From assembly GCA_009746045.1 (NCBI GenBank), contig RPFO01000165.1, positions 866,001 to 930,000 on the forward strand: 64,000 nucleotides of DNA, read 5' to 3'. Below the pieces are notes generated by a model, which searched no databases, was not told the origin of the DNA, and worked only from the letters and a program-made list of their open reading frames with translations. Source of the stretch: Mesostigma viride (Eukaryota; Streptophyta; Mesostigmatophyceae; Mesostigmatales; Mesostigmataceae). The position numbers and the translations under genes were made by a program. This document shows, piece by piece, positions 45,084-53,370 of this stretch; the stretch's first letter is position 1; every line of letters starts with the position of its first letter.

Positions 45084-45771
45084 TGTTACGCCGCAAGCCT
45101 CGGCCGCCACCTCTACCTCTACCTGTCCTGATACTACCTAGACTAGTAAGGCCATCTCTAGTTAAACCCCTAGCGAAAGACGAACGAGACGAACCAGATC
45201 TCAATGCATTTACATATGTATTAAAAATATAATTACTTACAGCAGAGTGAAATCACTCAAACCAAAGCAAACGCCCAGCTATAAACCTATATACAGAGCC
45301 ATGTCAAAGCTCTATACTACTGCATTTACATATGTACTACTGTAATATGCCATAGGCCATTTAACCAAACCCGTTTACTCCAGGAATAGAGGAAGGAAAC
45401 ACAACTAAACTGCCGTGACCCAAGCTAATATGTGTTAATTCATTTAACACACGCCGAGTGACCACACAAGGAGTGGAACGTGCATAAATGGTCACCAACG
45501 GTCCAACAGGCTTGGGCCGACCTGGCCCTCGCCTGCAGAAACACAGAAACACAGGTAAGTGCACAGATGCACGCCGGTCCACTACATTCTACCGAAGGAT
45601 AAGGACCACTAATAAAGTACGCGGCGCGGCGCCCAAAGGCACCCAATATACCACAGTACTGTTACGAGGACAATCATGTCCCAGATAGAACTACACGTAA
45701 ACCTAGGAACAGTCGAGGCCAAGGACCTAATTTACGTCCGTAACTACAACGAATTGTTACGCGACGTAACA
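45084..45771 (-). repeat. Gypsy-B 5' LTR, with inserted LINE tail
   Basis: 688 bp; longer than the 3' LTR because of the 100-bp insert plus 16-bp duplication at 45205-45336. Confidence 0.93.
45221..45320 (-). mobile_element. 100-bp LINE 3' tail with 16-bp target-site duplication
   Basis: The insert is the reverse complement of 2739-2838 of the LINE at 1407-2837, about one mismatch by eye. It is flanked by TGCATTTACATATGTA at 45205-45220 and 45321-45336; the empty site is preserved in the other LTR near 35012. It is an extreme 5' truncation and fixes the LINE 3' end. Confidence 0.95.
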
Positions 45772-45776
45772 GGCTG

Positions 45777-45787
45777 CTGATCATTGA
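45777..45787 (+). CDS. gag: Copia-D gag, segment 3 and probable readthrough stop (UGA-CUU-GAG)
   Basis: After removal of Gypsy-B the frame reads GCT-GAT-CAT-TGA; TGA is 45785-45787. The next codons CTT-GAG-CCT continue in the same frame into pol without another stop. The three gag segments sum to 1,188 nt, a multiple of three. Confidence 0.8.
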
Positions 45788-48700
45788 CTTGAGCCTGCAC
45801 ACATCCCTGTACCCTGGAGGGTGCCCCCAGGGGTGTGTAATGTAGCTGCTAGTGACGGCAGTGAGGGGCAGCCCCATGCTCTAGTGACAGAGCCTATTGG
45901 ACACGATGGGGCAAGCTTGGTTACCACAGAGAGTATGCCAGCTGTAGCTGCAGTGGTTACTCGCCAACGTGCCCGCCATGGCGGTGCTGAGCCTGAGGTA
46001 GGACCTGGTGATGTGGACCCAGGTGGATCTCAGAAGCATTCTGACCGTGCAGGACTGGCACAGGATGGTCAGGATGAGGATAGGGCTGGAGACAGTCTGA
46101 CAGGCACGACCCTGGTGCCTCCTGTACATAAGGGATCTGTACATACCTTGAGTGCTAATAATGACAATAAAAGATTTTCTCTCTTGTATGACATTGCCTC
46201 AAGGTTGCATACCATGTTTGGCCATGCAGCTCAGTCTTTGCAAGTTGCTAGACGGCTGGGAGGAAGTGAGTTGTACTCCATCTGCCAACAGGTTGCTCAA
46301 GCTTGCAAGTGCAGGCTAGTTGCTAGAAAGCCCAAGCAGTCTCATGCCAGGACTCCTATTTTGCAGCCAGGCCATGTGCAGGTAGATATTCAGAGAATCA
46401 GGGGTTTGAAGCTGCTGGTGGCAGTGGACAGATATACCAAGTACAAGACCCTAGAGATCCTGCCTGACATGGAGAAGCCTACATTGATTGCTGCTCTGAA
46501 GTTGACAAGGAGCAGGTACCCTGGGTTGGAGTTGTTGCAGTGTGACATTCAGTTTGAGTGCTGTGAGAACCTGCCAGAGTTTCCAGAGTTGCTGATTACA
46601 CCCAGGGAGAGCCACGGCCAGCAAGGGGTGGTGGAGAGAGCCATCCAAGAGATCAAGACTGTGCTGCTGGTGGAGAGGATTCCAAGGACGTCATCTGCCA
46701 TTGTGACATCTGCATGGCTACGTTCTGTGGAGGATAGGCTGAACCTCAGGACTCCCATGTTCTTTGGTGACATTGCCATCAATCCTCTTATGCTGCATAC
46801 CAGGATGCTGCCAGCTGATGCTGAGCAGGCATGGAAGGAGAAGCTAGAGGCCAAGTTCCTCAAGCTGAGGCAGAAAGACAAGGGCTGGAGTGTCCTAGAA
46901 CCTAACGTTGGACAACAGGTTGTTGTGTGGAAGGAACCAAGCTTTCCAGGGAAACGTGGCAGCTGGCATGATGGGGTGGTGACCCGAGTAGAAGCCGCTG
47001 GCCATAAGTGCTGGGTGGCCATTGATGGCTCCCAAGCAGTGCACCGTCTGTCCTGGTCAAAGATCCGTCCCCGGGGAGGTAATCAAGGAGACCTCTTCCA
47101 GGTGCCCGTTGGTGTACAAGGCGGGGGTGACGTGGAGCTTCCTGATCAGGGTGCTACAGCTGTATCGAGCCCTCAGGGTGACCCTGGCCCGGCCCCTGGG
47201 GTACCTTCACATACGGTGGTTGGGCAAGCAGGCGGACAGGCTGCACCTCCGGAACGGCCCGACACCAGGCCTAGGGGTGTGCGTCTATCAGATATTGTAC
47301 AGGCTTTGCAAAGAGCCAAGAAGGAGCCTAAGGTGTCCAAGCTTGTCCAGTTGGATGAACCTGAGGTAGCTGCCATGGAGATAGATACCAATGCACAGGT
47401 TTCTGTCATGGGACCTCAGCATACAGGAGAACTGCTGGTCGGAGAACCAAGTTGCCCCTGGGTGTCTGATTTCAGTGGTAGGACGCATCTAAGGGTGTTG
47501 GGAGAGGTTACTGCCCCTGTCATGGGTGTGGATGTGACCTTCCTTGTCCTAGAGGACTATGATGGCCCTGTGATTTTGGGTCAGAATTTTCTGGGCAATC
47601 CTGGGATTTCTATCAGAGCTACAGCTCTGAGAAGAGATGGCTGGGGGATGATTCCCCTAGAAAATTTCAGGACAACATTTCCAGTCAGGTGCAGGGCCAA
47701 GCCGGTCAAGGGTGTAAAATGGGATGAAGGGGAGGTGCCCCCAGCAGCCAGTTTGGTGATTCCAGCTGTGTTGCACCCCAGCAGTATTGGCATAACTCAC
47801 AGGAGCCTTGCTGCACACTCTCCTTTGACATATGACCAGCTGGTCCAAGAGATGAGCTCGCCTACTTTGTTTGAGGCTTGGAAGCTCGCCTTCTCCAAGG
47901 CATTGGAGGAGTGGTTGCAGTTTGAGTGTGCTGCACCAACAGACAGACGTCCCCCAGCATCAAGGAAGCTTGCTTTGAGATTTGTGCTGAAGAGGAAGGT
48001 TGTGGATGAGGTATCAGTGCCCCATGTCAGGCCTGTCCTGAATGAGTATCACGGCACGGGGAGTCTGCCAGGAGAGGAGCTGTACACGCCAGGGATGCTA
48101 CACGACACATGGAGAATTTTGCTATGTCTCTACGTGGGGTTGCTGAACAGGGGAGCAGCTATGTCATCAGTGCTGCTGGACTTCAAGAGGGCATTTTTAA
48201 AATCTGATCCAGAAGTGGCCAGGAGGGTGTGGAAGCAGGATGAGCCTTACTGTGTTGAGGTGCCTGCCATCTGGAAGCTGGAGCTGCATCAACAATTCCT
48301 GGTTATTCTGAAGGGCCTGGAAGGACTCAGGTCGAGCCCAATCATCTGGAGACTCACGCTGCAGGAAGCTCTGATCAGTGAGTGTGGCTTGAGAGTGTCT
48401 TCAGTTGATCCCTGTTTGCTGCTGGCCCAATGGGAGGGTCTGCCAGTGTATGCTAGTTTGCATGGAGATGATCTGCATTTGCTAGCCCCCACGACCTGGC
48501 TGAAGAAGTTTATTCCTGTCATCAGTGGCAAGTTTTCACTGGGCAAGGAGCTGTGGCAGGAGCCCAACAAGCCTGTAGTGTTCTGTGGAATGCAGGCTAC
48601 CCTGTTCAGGAGGGACGGGGAGTGGAGTATCAGGCTTCAGGCTGGAGGAGATTATAAACAGACCATTGTGAAGGCCTTGCCAGAGAAGATCACCCAGGCT

Positions 48701-49378
48701 GCAGGACCTGAGTTGAGAGGCATGTGGGCCTGGTTTGCCAGCATCTGTGGTCCGTCTTTGATGGTCCATAGCAGAATGCCTGATGAGGTGCTTGAGGATG
48801 AGAAGCCTCGAGTCATAGCCCGGTTGGTGGAGAGTACCCCTGATCTGATTTTGTCTGGGATTGACTTTGCCCAGCCTATCACCTTGGAGATCTTTGTTGA
48901 CAGTTCCATGGATGCTCGCCAGGTTACCAAGGTCAGGGGGAGATCTGCTGCTCTGTTTGCTTTTTATCAGAGCAGGGCAAGTTTGTTCAGCTGGTACAGC
49001 AGACTGCAGAAGAGGGTCTGTATCAGTTCAGATGTGGCAGAATGCAGGGCCATATGCGAGGGGATCCAGTCCAGCCTGTACATAAAGGAGTTAATGCTGG
49101 AGCTGGCTTCAGTTACCCCTTGGACCTTGCAGATGGAGACGTTGTTGCTAACAGACAGCATGGGTATGGTCCAGTTTGTTCACAAGCAGCTGGCCAGAAG
49201 CCGGGACCTGGATTATTTGTTGCTGAAGGAGTTGGCCAGTTTGGTTGACTTGAAGCATATCCCTGGCGAGGAGAACCCTGCTGATGCATTGACAAAGCTG
49301 CCACACAAGGCCCCAGCCCAGTACAATGTACTGAGGAAGCTCATGAATGCTGACTGTCAAGTCGGTCTATCTGTCTAA
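45788..49378 (+). CDS. pol: Copia-D pol polyprotein, intact
   Basis: 1,197 codons with no stop, the best-preserved pol in the window. Numbering from GTG 45821: integrase zinc site H130, H135, C155/C162/C164; integrase acid residues D189, D242, E272; SH3-like tail with P-G-K-R-G-S-W (377-382). The retropepsin-like domain has I-D-T-N-A-Q-V-S-V at 521-529 and I-L-G-Q-N-F-L at 585-591. RT has D787 in L-D-F-K-R-A-F and H-G-D-D at 881-884. RNase H runs from about 1020 to the end with D-S-S-M-D, A-E-C-R-A and N-P-A-D-A-L-T-K. No ATG starts the frame, so it needs readthrough of the UGA at 45785-45787. The D242-E272 spacing is shorter than the usual 35. Confidence 0.92.
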   Translation, partial: LEPAHIPVPWRVPPGVCNVAASDGSEGQPHALVTEPIGHDGASLVTTESMPAVAAVVTRQRARHGGAEPEVGPGDVDPGGSQKHSDRAGLAQDGQDEDRAGDSLTGTTLVPPVHKGSVHTLSANNDNKRFSLLYDIASRLHTMFGHAAQSLQVARRLGGSELYSICQQVAQACKCRLVARKPKQSHARTPILQPGHVQVDIQRIRGLKLLVAVDRYTKYKTLEILPDMEKPTLIAALKLTRSRYPGLELLQCDIQFECCENLPEFPELLITPRESHGQQGVVERAIQEIKTVLLVERIPRTSSAIVTSAWLRSVEDRLNLRTPMFFGDIAINPLMLHTRMLPADAEQAWKEKLEAKFLKLRQKDKGWSVLEPNVGQQVVVWKEPSFPGKRGSWHDGVVTRVEAAGHKCWVAIDGSQAVHRLSWSKIRPRGGNQGDLFQVPVGVQGGGDVELPDQGATAVSSPQGDPGPAPGVPSHTVVGQAGGQAAPPERPDTRPRGVRLSDIVQALQRAKKEPKVSKLVQLDEPEVAAMEIDTNAQVSVMGPQHTGELLVGEPSCPWVSDFSGRTHLRVLGEVTAPVMGVDVTFLVLEDYDGPVILGQNFLGNPGISIRATALRRDGWGMIPLENFRTTFPVRCRAKPVKGVKWDEGEVPPAASLVIPAVLHPSSIGITHRSLAAHSPLTYDQLVQEMSSPTLFEAWKLAFSKALEEWLQFECAAPTDRRPPASRKLALRFVLKRKVVDEVSVPHVRPVLNEYHGTGSLPGEELYTPGMLHDTWRILLCLYVGLLNRGAAMSSVLLDFKRAFLKSDPEVARRVWKQDEPYCVEVPAIWKLELHQQFLVILKGLEGLRSSPIIWRLTLQEALISECGLRVSSVDPCLLLAQWEGLPVYASLHGDDLHLLAPTTWLKKFIPVISGKFSLGKELWQEPNKPVVFCGMQATLFRRDGEWSIRLQAGGDYKQTIVKALPEKITQAAGPELRGMWAWFASICGPSLMVHSRMPDEVLEDEKPRVIARLVESTPDLILSGIDFAQPITLEIFVDSSMDARQVTKVRGRSAALFAFYQSRASLFSWYSRLQKRVCISSDVAECRAICEGIQSSLYIKELMLELASVTPWTLQMETLLLTDSMGMVQFVHKQLARSRDLDYLLLKELASLVDLKHIPGEENPADALTKLPHKAPAQYNVLRKLMNADCQVGLSV

Positions 49379-50125
49379 AAGCTGAGAGCTGGGTGCTTAA
49401 GTCTCTGGATATCAGGCTGGGAGCTTGATTGTACATAATCCTGAGCACACCTTGAGGGGTGAGACATGTCTCTGGTGTGGGAATGTCTGACATTGTCTCT
49501 GATGGAGAGATGTCTATCTGGGGTTTTCATCTCAGTCTGAGGTTTCCCCAGATCTGTGGTTTGTGGGCGGGGTTCGATTCCCTGGTGCCGTCTTAAGGCG
49601 GAGTTTCACGGACTGGCTGACCCATCCACCATGCTGGTGAGGTGGCGACAGGTCCCCTGATTTTCCACGGTTGGAACGAGTATAGGAGCTTGTGTTTTGC
49701 ATGTGCTTCGCGTAGATGTTGTGTCTGGTTCGATAAGGGGCAGCAGACCGGCGCCGACTCCCGTCTGGGGGTCAGCAATGTTTTCTGATGAGCTGTTGTG
49801 GGTGATCTGTGGGGTTTCGCCTAAGGTCCTGAAGGTTGTACATACTTCTCAAGTTCTTAGCTGAACACCTATGGGCTGCCACAGTTGGCCAACCTCTTGT
49901 ACATGGGTAACACAACGAGCCTCCCGTGAAGGGATAGGGACTCATTGTAATTTGTTTGTGCTCCTGAGCCAGTATGGGTGCTATGTACATATAATAAGGA
50001 ATCCAAGCTGACTGTCATGCCCAGCGGGTTGTGACTTGTAGTCGGGGAGGATGTCCAGTACCCATTGTGTGTGTTTGTATGTAGACTTGTGTGAGCTGCT
50101 ACAGCTCAAGAAAAGAAAGGATTGG
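49379..50125 (+). other. Copia-D 3' UTR
   Basis: About 750 bp non-coding, with a T-arm-like hairpin at 49568-49584 and a purine tract (AAGAAAAGAAAGGATTGG) before the 3' LTR. Confidence 0.8.
49568..49584 (+). promoter_or_regulatory. tRNA T-arm-like hairpin / B-box in Copia-D 3' UTR
   Basis: CGGGG-TTCGATT-CCCTG: 5-bp stem (C-G, G-T wobble, three G-C) and 7-nt loop; perfect B-box GGTTCGATTCC. Confidence 0.78.
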
Positions 50126-50822
50126 AGTTAACGCCAAGCGCATTGGCGTGATCCTGATTCGGCATATCTCTGCGATTCCAGCGGCACCGGAACGAGTTCA
50201 TTCCGACAAGTATCAAGAAAGTTATGGCGTTCCGACTTCCCGGTCGCGCGCGAGCGCGAGCCGGCTGTTCTTCTAAGTCGGACGTGAATATTTGCCGACG
50301 ACATATGGGGTCGACAGTAATTCCTGGGCTGACAGGAATTAGGTGCTGAACCTACGACGGTATTGGATTAATACGTCGTACGCAGGAAATAGGAACCTTA
50401 ACCTGTGGTCTGGTGGTACCGCAGGCTTAGTCCTGGACTTCTAGGTGCAGATGCAATAATCACTGTGGTGACTGTACTCTGTGGTCACTGTGCCTGTATG
50501 GCAGACCTACTGTATAGGAACTGGGCGCTGTACAGGTAGTGAATACTGTACCGGGGTGTTATTACTGAGCAGGCCTCCTAGGCTGCTCAGGACTAGCAAG
50601 CACAGTGCACAAGTATATAAAGAATAGGCCAGTGCCAATTGGGCATCTCTTGCGAGCCCGCCTCACGTGTGTTGCCTTGACTTGGCAAACGCGTGTAAAA
50701 GCCTCAAGTGTGTGAGCGCTGTAACATTATCCAATTTTAACAAAGCTCCGTTTCCAACCATATTCACACATTGCTGCATTGCAACCATATCCTTTACATT
50801 GCGTTTGCTAAGAACGTTAACT
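50126..50822 (+). repeat. Copia-D 3' LTR
   Basis: 697 bp, AGTTAACG...CGTTAACT, about five differences from the 5' LTR. Confidence 0.92.
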
Positions 50823-51010
50823 GATATAGCTTGGTCAGGGGGGATGGCCAAGCTATCTCGGAAGCACGCATTGTGGTTGCCCGCTTGAACGTGGGAGTGA
50901 CCACTGAGGTGTGGCTTGGTGCAGGGCTAAAGGTTGCTGTCTCGCAGCACTTGGCTCAACACTGCGTGGAAAGACCAGGAGCTCACACGCTCTGGGCTTT
51001 GTTACTAACT

Positions 51011-51225
51011 GTTTCCAGCGGCTGCTCATTAGGCCCGGTTACGCCCCTGGACCGTCTCCCACAAGCCCAGGACCCAATGATCGCCAGCCCCACCCCCGAG
51101 GCTGGAATTTCCCGGCATTGAAACCATTGTGGCGATAGGCCCTCTACCCTACCAAGGCCTTGGCTTGGAAACTGCTTAGCCAAGGCCCCGACCAGGGCTT
51201 GTGCTTTCGTAGGAAATTTTTATGG
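51011..51225. other. Flank between Copia-G LTR and Copia-E
   Basis: No gene. Contains an inverted repeat built on AAGGCCTTGGCT / AGCCAAGGCC, about 51140-51188. Origin unknown; it continues beyond Copia-E at 63883. Confidence 0.4.
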
Positions 51226-51230
51226 CATAG

Positions 51231-51847
51231 AGTTGTGAGGGTAAGAATGCCACGAATTCCGCCATGGTTCTTGCAGGAAGTTGCCTTTATTAATAACAAG
51301 GAAACACAGACGTAAGTCACGTCACTTCCAAGACTGCACGCAGCACAGACGACAGGGTCGCAGTGCCAAGAGAACGTGCACGCAAGAACTAGCGCCCCAG
51401 TGTGACCAAGTCACTCATATAGCTTGCTAGGGACGCGTCCAAGTATTCAGCTGCACTGTCACAGCTGAACTGTCAATCAATTGATTACACAGACTCTGGC
51501 ACGCCTTTGGCGCGCAGATCTATCAATTGTCCATACGGCTAGTCCTGTGGACCTATCCGTACACTAGTCAGCATCAATTGTCTCATAGGTCCTGGCGCGC
51601 TACAGTGCGCCTACCTATCAATTGACCATCAAGTCCTGTACAAGTCCTGTCAACGTCCTGCGGACTATCAAAGTGACACTTGTACATCCTGTGTCCGTAC
51701 GCGCCCACAGTGGCGCGCCGGGTACTGTCGGCACAGCCTAGGAAACGTCATAACTTTTACGTTCCTTAACCAAATGAGGCGTTCAAGGTGCCGTTGGAAA
51801 GAGCGTAACAATCTCTATCCATCTAACGTAAATCCTTTACGTTAACT
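51231..51847 (-). repeat. Copia-E 3' LTR
   Basis: 617 bp, AGTTGTGAGG...GTTAACT. It contains four copies of ATCAATTG within 150 bp (51476, 51532, 51573, 51617). Confidence 0.94.
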
Positions 51848-52797
51848 CCAATCCCTTCTTTTCTTTAGGGATCACATCCCCTGCCAGGGACCCTTGAAGT
51901 AGCTTGAAATGTCCTTCACTCCAGCTTGAAGCTTGAACAGATGTCTTTAATGGCCATTGCCATTCCCCCAGCCTTTTCTTTTAAGGAACTGGAAAAGAAA
52001 CAGATCTGCCACAGGGAAAACCATTCCATGAGAAATGGATAAAAACCTATGGAAGTGGCATTACAGAGTACCACCAGATATTAGAAGCACACAAAATTAA
52101 ATACATACAGGTTAATTCTATGAGGTCTTCTCCAGGAATTAATCCCATCACCTCGGTAGAGCCTCCAGTACAATGACCTTCTGGCGGTGAGTTACATTAA
52201 TCCCAGATACTAATCCCATAAAACCCAGTACATATTCAATATAAGTACAATAAATCCATGACAATTAAAATACCACTTGACAAAGTAAGGCGTATTACAA
52301 TAGTTTGCCTGTCATTCTCTCAACAGGGGTCTATTGGCGCCCGTCTTACGGCGCCCGTCTACTTGCCAGATGGTAAACTGCCACAGCAAACAAATGACAA
52401 AATGAAACACATAGGCAACAATTAAATCCTGCCCTGGGGAACTAGGGAAGTCTGAACAGGCAAACACCTGAACAGGCCAGCTTGTAGAAACATAATACCA
52501 GGGAATCGAACCCCGCCCTATAAACCCCAGAATAAAGGTTCCCAGACCATTGTGAGAGGTATGTACAAATATACATTTCTTTTAAAATAGTATACATGGT
52601 CTGTAATGGACCTGTCAACCTTGTGTAGTCAACAGCATGAACCCCAGCCAAAACCTGGCTGTATCCTGATTAAAATCAGAGTGAGTGTACCATGGTCCAT
52701 GAGCCTTAGTACAGACTAAAATACAGGTATTATGCCAGTCACAATGCTGACACTACCACACAATCTGCTCTCCAATGCCCTATAACCATGCACCAGC
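51848..52797 (-). other. Copia-E 3' UTR
   Basis: 950 bp non-coding with polypurine tract next to the LTR (AAAGAAAAGAAGGGATTGG in element sense), the GGCGCCCG direct repeat at 52336-52357, and a T-arm-like hairpin at 52499-52515. Confidence 0.8.
52499..52515 (-). promoter_or_regulatory. tRNA T-arm-like hairpin / B-box in Copia-E 3' UTR
   Basis: CGGGG-TTCGATT-CCCTG in element sense, identical to the Copia-D hairpin although the surrounding UTR is very different. Confidence 0.78.
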
Positions 52798-53365
52798 TTA
52801 GACAGCTTGCTGAGATGGGTCCATCAGAGACTGAAGAACCTTGTATTGCACTGCTGCCTTCTGCACTAGCTTGGTCAAAGCATCAGCAGGATTGTCAACC
52901 CCAGGGATATGCTCAATATTGGCCAAGGAGGACAACTCCTTAAGAAGGAGATAATCCAAGTCCCTACTTCTGGCCATCTGCCTGTGCACAAACTGCACCA
53001 TCCCCATGGAGTCTGTTTTGAGAAGAGTGGTAACCTGAAGTGGCCAAGGAGTGTTAGAAGTCATCTGATGAAGCAACTCCTTCAGATAAAGGCTTGTGTG
53101 AATGCCTTCACAAATAGCCCTGCATTCTGCCACATCACTGCTGACAGCCACCCGTTTGTGCAGGCGACTAAACCAGCTCACCAAACTCCCCAGGCCTTCC
53201 TGTCTGAGCACAAAGAGCCCTGCAGCCCTGCCCCTGACCTTGGAGACCTGCCTGCTGTCCATTGAGCTATCCACATACAGCTCCATGCAAATGGGTTGTG
53301 ATAAATCCACTGCAGACAACAGAATGCCAGATGAAGCCCTGACCTGATCAGCCACCTTGGCAGAC
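52798..53365 (-). CDS. pol: Copia-E pol, segment 2 (RNase H)
   Basis: Continues pol in frame (L-V-E-L-G joined to S-A-K-V-A-D). RNase H motifs: Y-V-D-S-S-M-D, S-S-D-V-A-E-C-R-A, L-K-T-D-S-M-G-M-V, A-R-S-R-D-L-D-Y and N-P-A-D-A-L-T-K. Stop TAA at 52798-52800. Separated from segment 1 by element H. Confidence 0.9.
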
Positions 53366-53370
53366 CCTAG

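Larger units (their letters stand above)
34891..45771 (-). mobile_element. Gypsy-B: complete chromodomain Ty3/gypsy-like element in Copia-D gag
   Basis: 10,881 bp (about 10.77 kb without the LINE tail), TSD GGCTG (34886-34890; 45772-45776). LTRs 34891-35461 and 45084-45771 start TGTTACG and end CGTAACA. Element order: ORF1 (RNase H1 N-like), gag, protease, RT-RNase H, integrase with chromodomain, then a long extra ORF, polypurine tract and 3' LTR. Pol carries a few frameshifts, so this copy is probably inactive. LTRs differ at about seven sites by eye besides the inserted LINE tail. Confidence 0.93.
23425..50822 (+). mobile_element. Copia-D: complete copia-like element split by two insertions
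   Basis: TSD GATAT (23420-23424; 50823-50827) and LTRs 23425-24122 and 50126-50822, AGTTAACG...CGTTAACT. Without Copia-C2 and Gypsy-B the native length is about 8.0 kb. ORF1, gag and pol are all open; gag (396 codons including stop) reads continuously across both insertions once each nested element and one TSD copy are removed. LTRs differ at about five positions by eye. It inserted into the LTR of Copia-G. Confidence 0.93.
21385..51010 (+). mobile_element. Copia-G: 3' remnant of a C-like copia element, split by Copia-D
   Basis: Only the last codons of pol (21389-21437), the 3' UTR (21438-22455) and the 3' LTR remain. The LTR starts AGTTAGCATTTTGGG at 22456, is interrupted by the palindromic element 22638-23125 and by Copia-D (23425-50822, TSD GATAT), and resumes at 50828 to end TTACTAACT at 51010. 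The sequence on both sides of Copia-D joins into a Copia-C-like LTR. Confidence 0.8.

Noticed and set aside
45785-45787. UGA read as selenocysteine or as part of a variant genetic code
   Set aside because: Other long frames here contain no in-frame UGA and use UGG for Trp; a leaky stop between gag and pol is simpler, and no SECIS-like element was identified.
45821-46200. D-G-A-S-like and D-S-G-like words between gag and integrase as the missing copia protease
   Set aside because: In Copia-D and Copia-E they are isolated, lie in low-complexity acidic sequence, and no second L-G motif follows; Copia-C has none.
49561-49590. tRNA gene suggested by the B-box/T-arm sequence
   Set aside because: No acceptor, D or anticodon arm pairs with it in any of the elements; only the T-arm is present.
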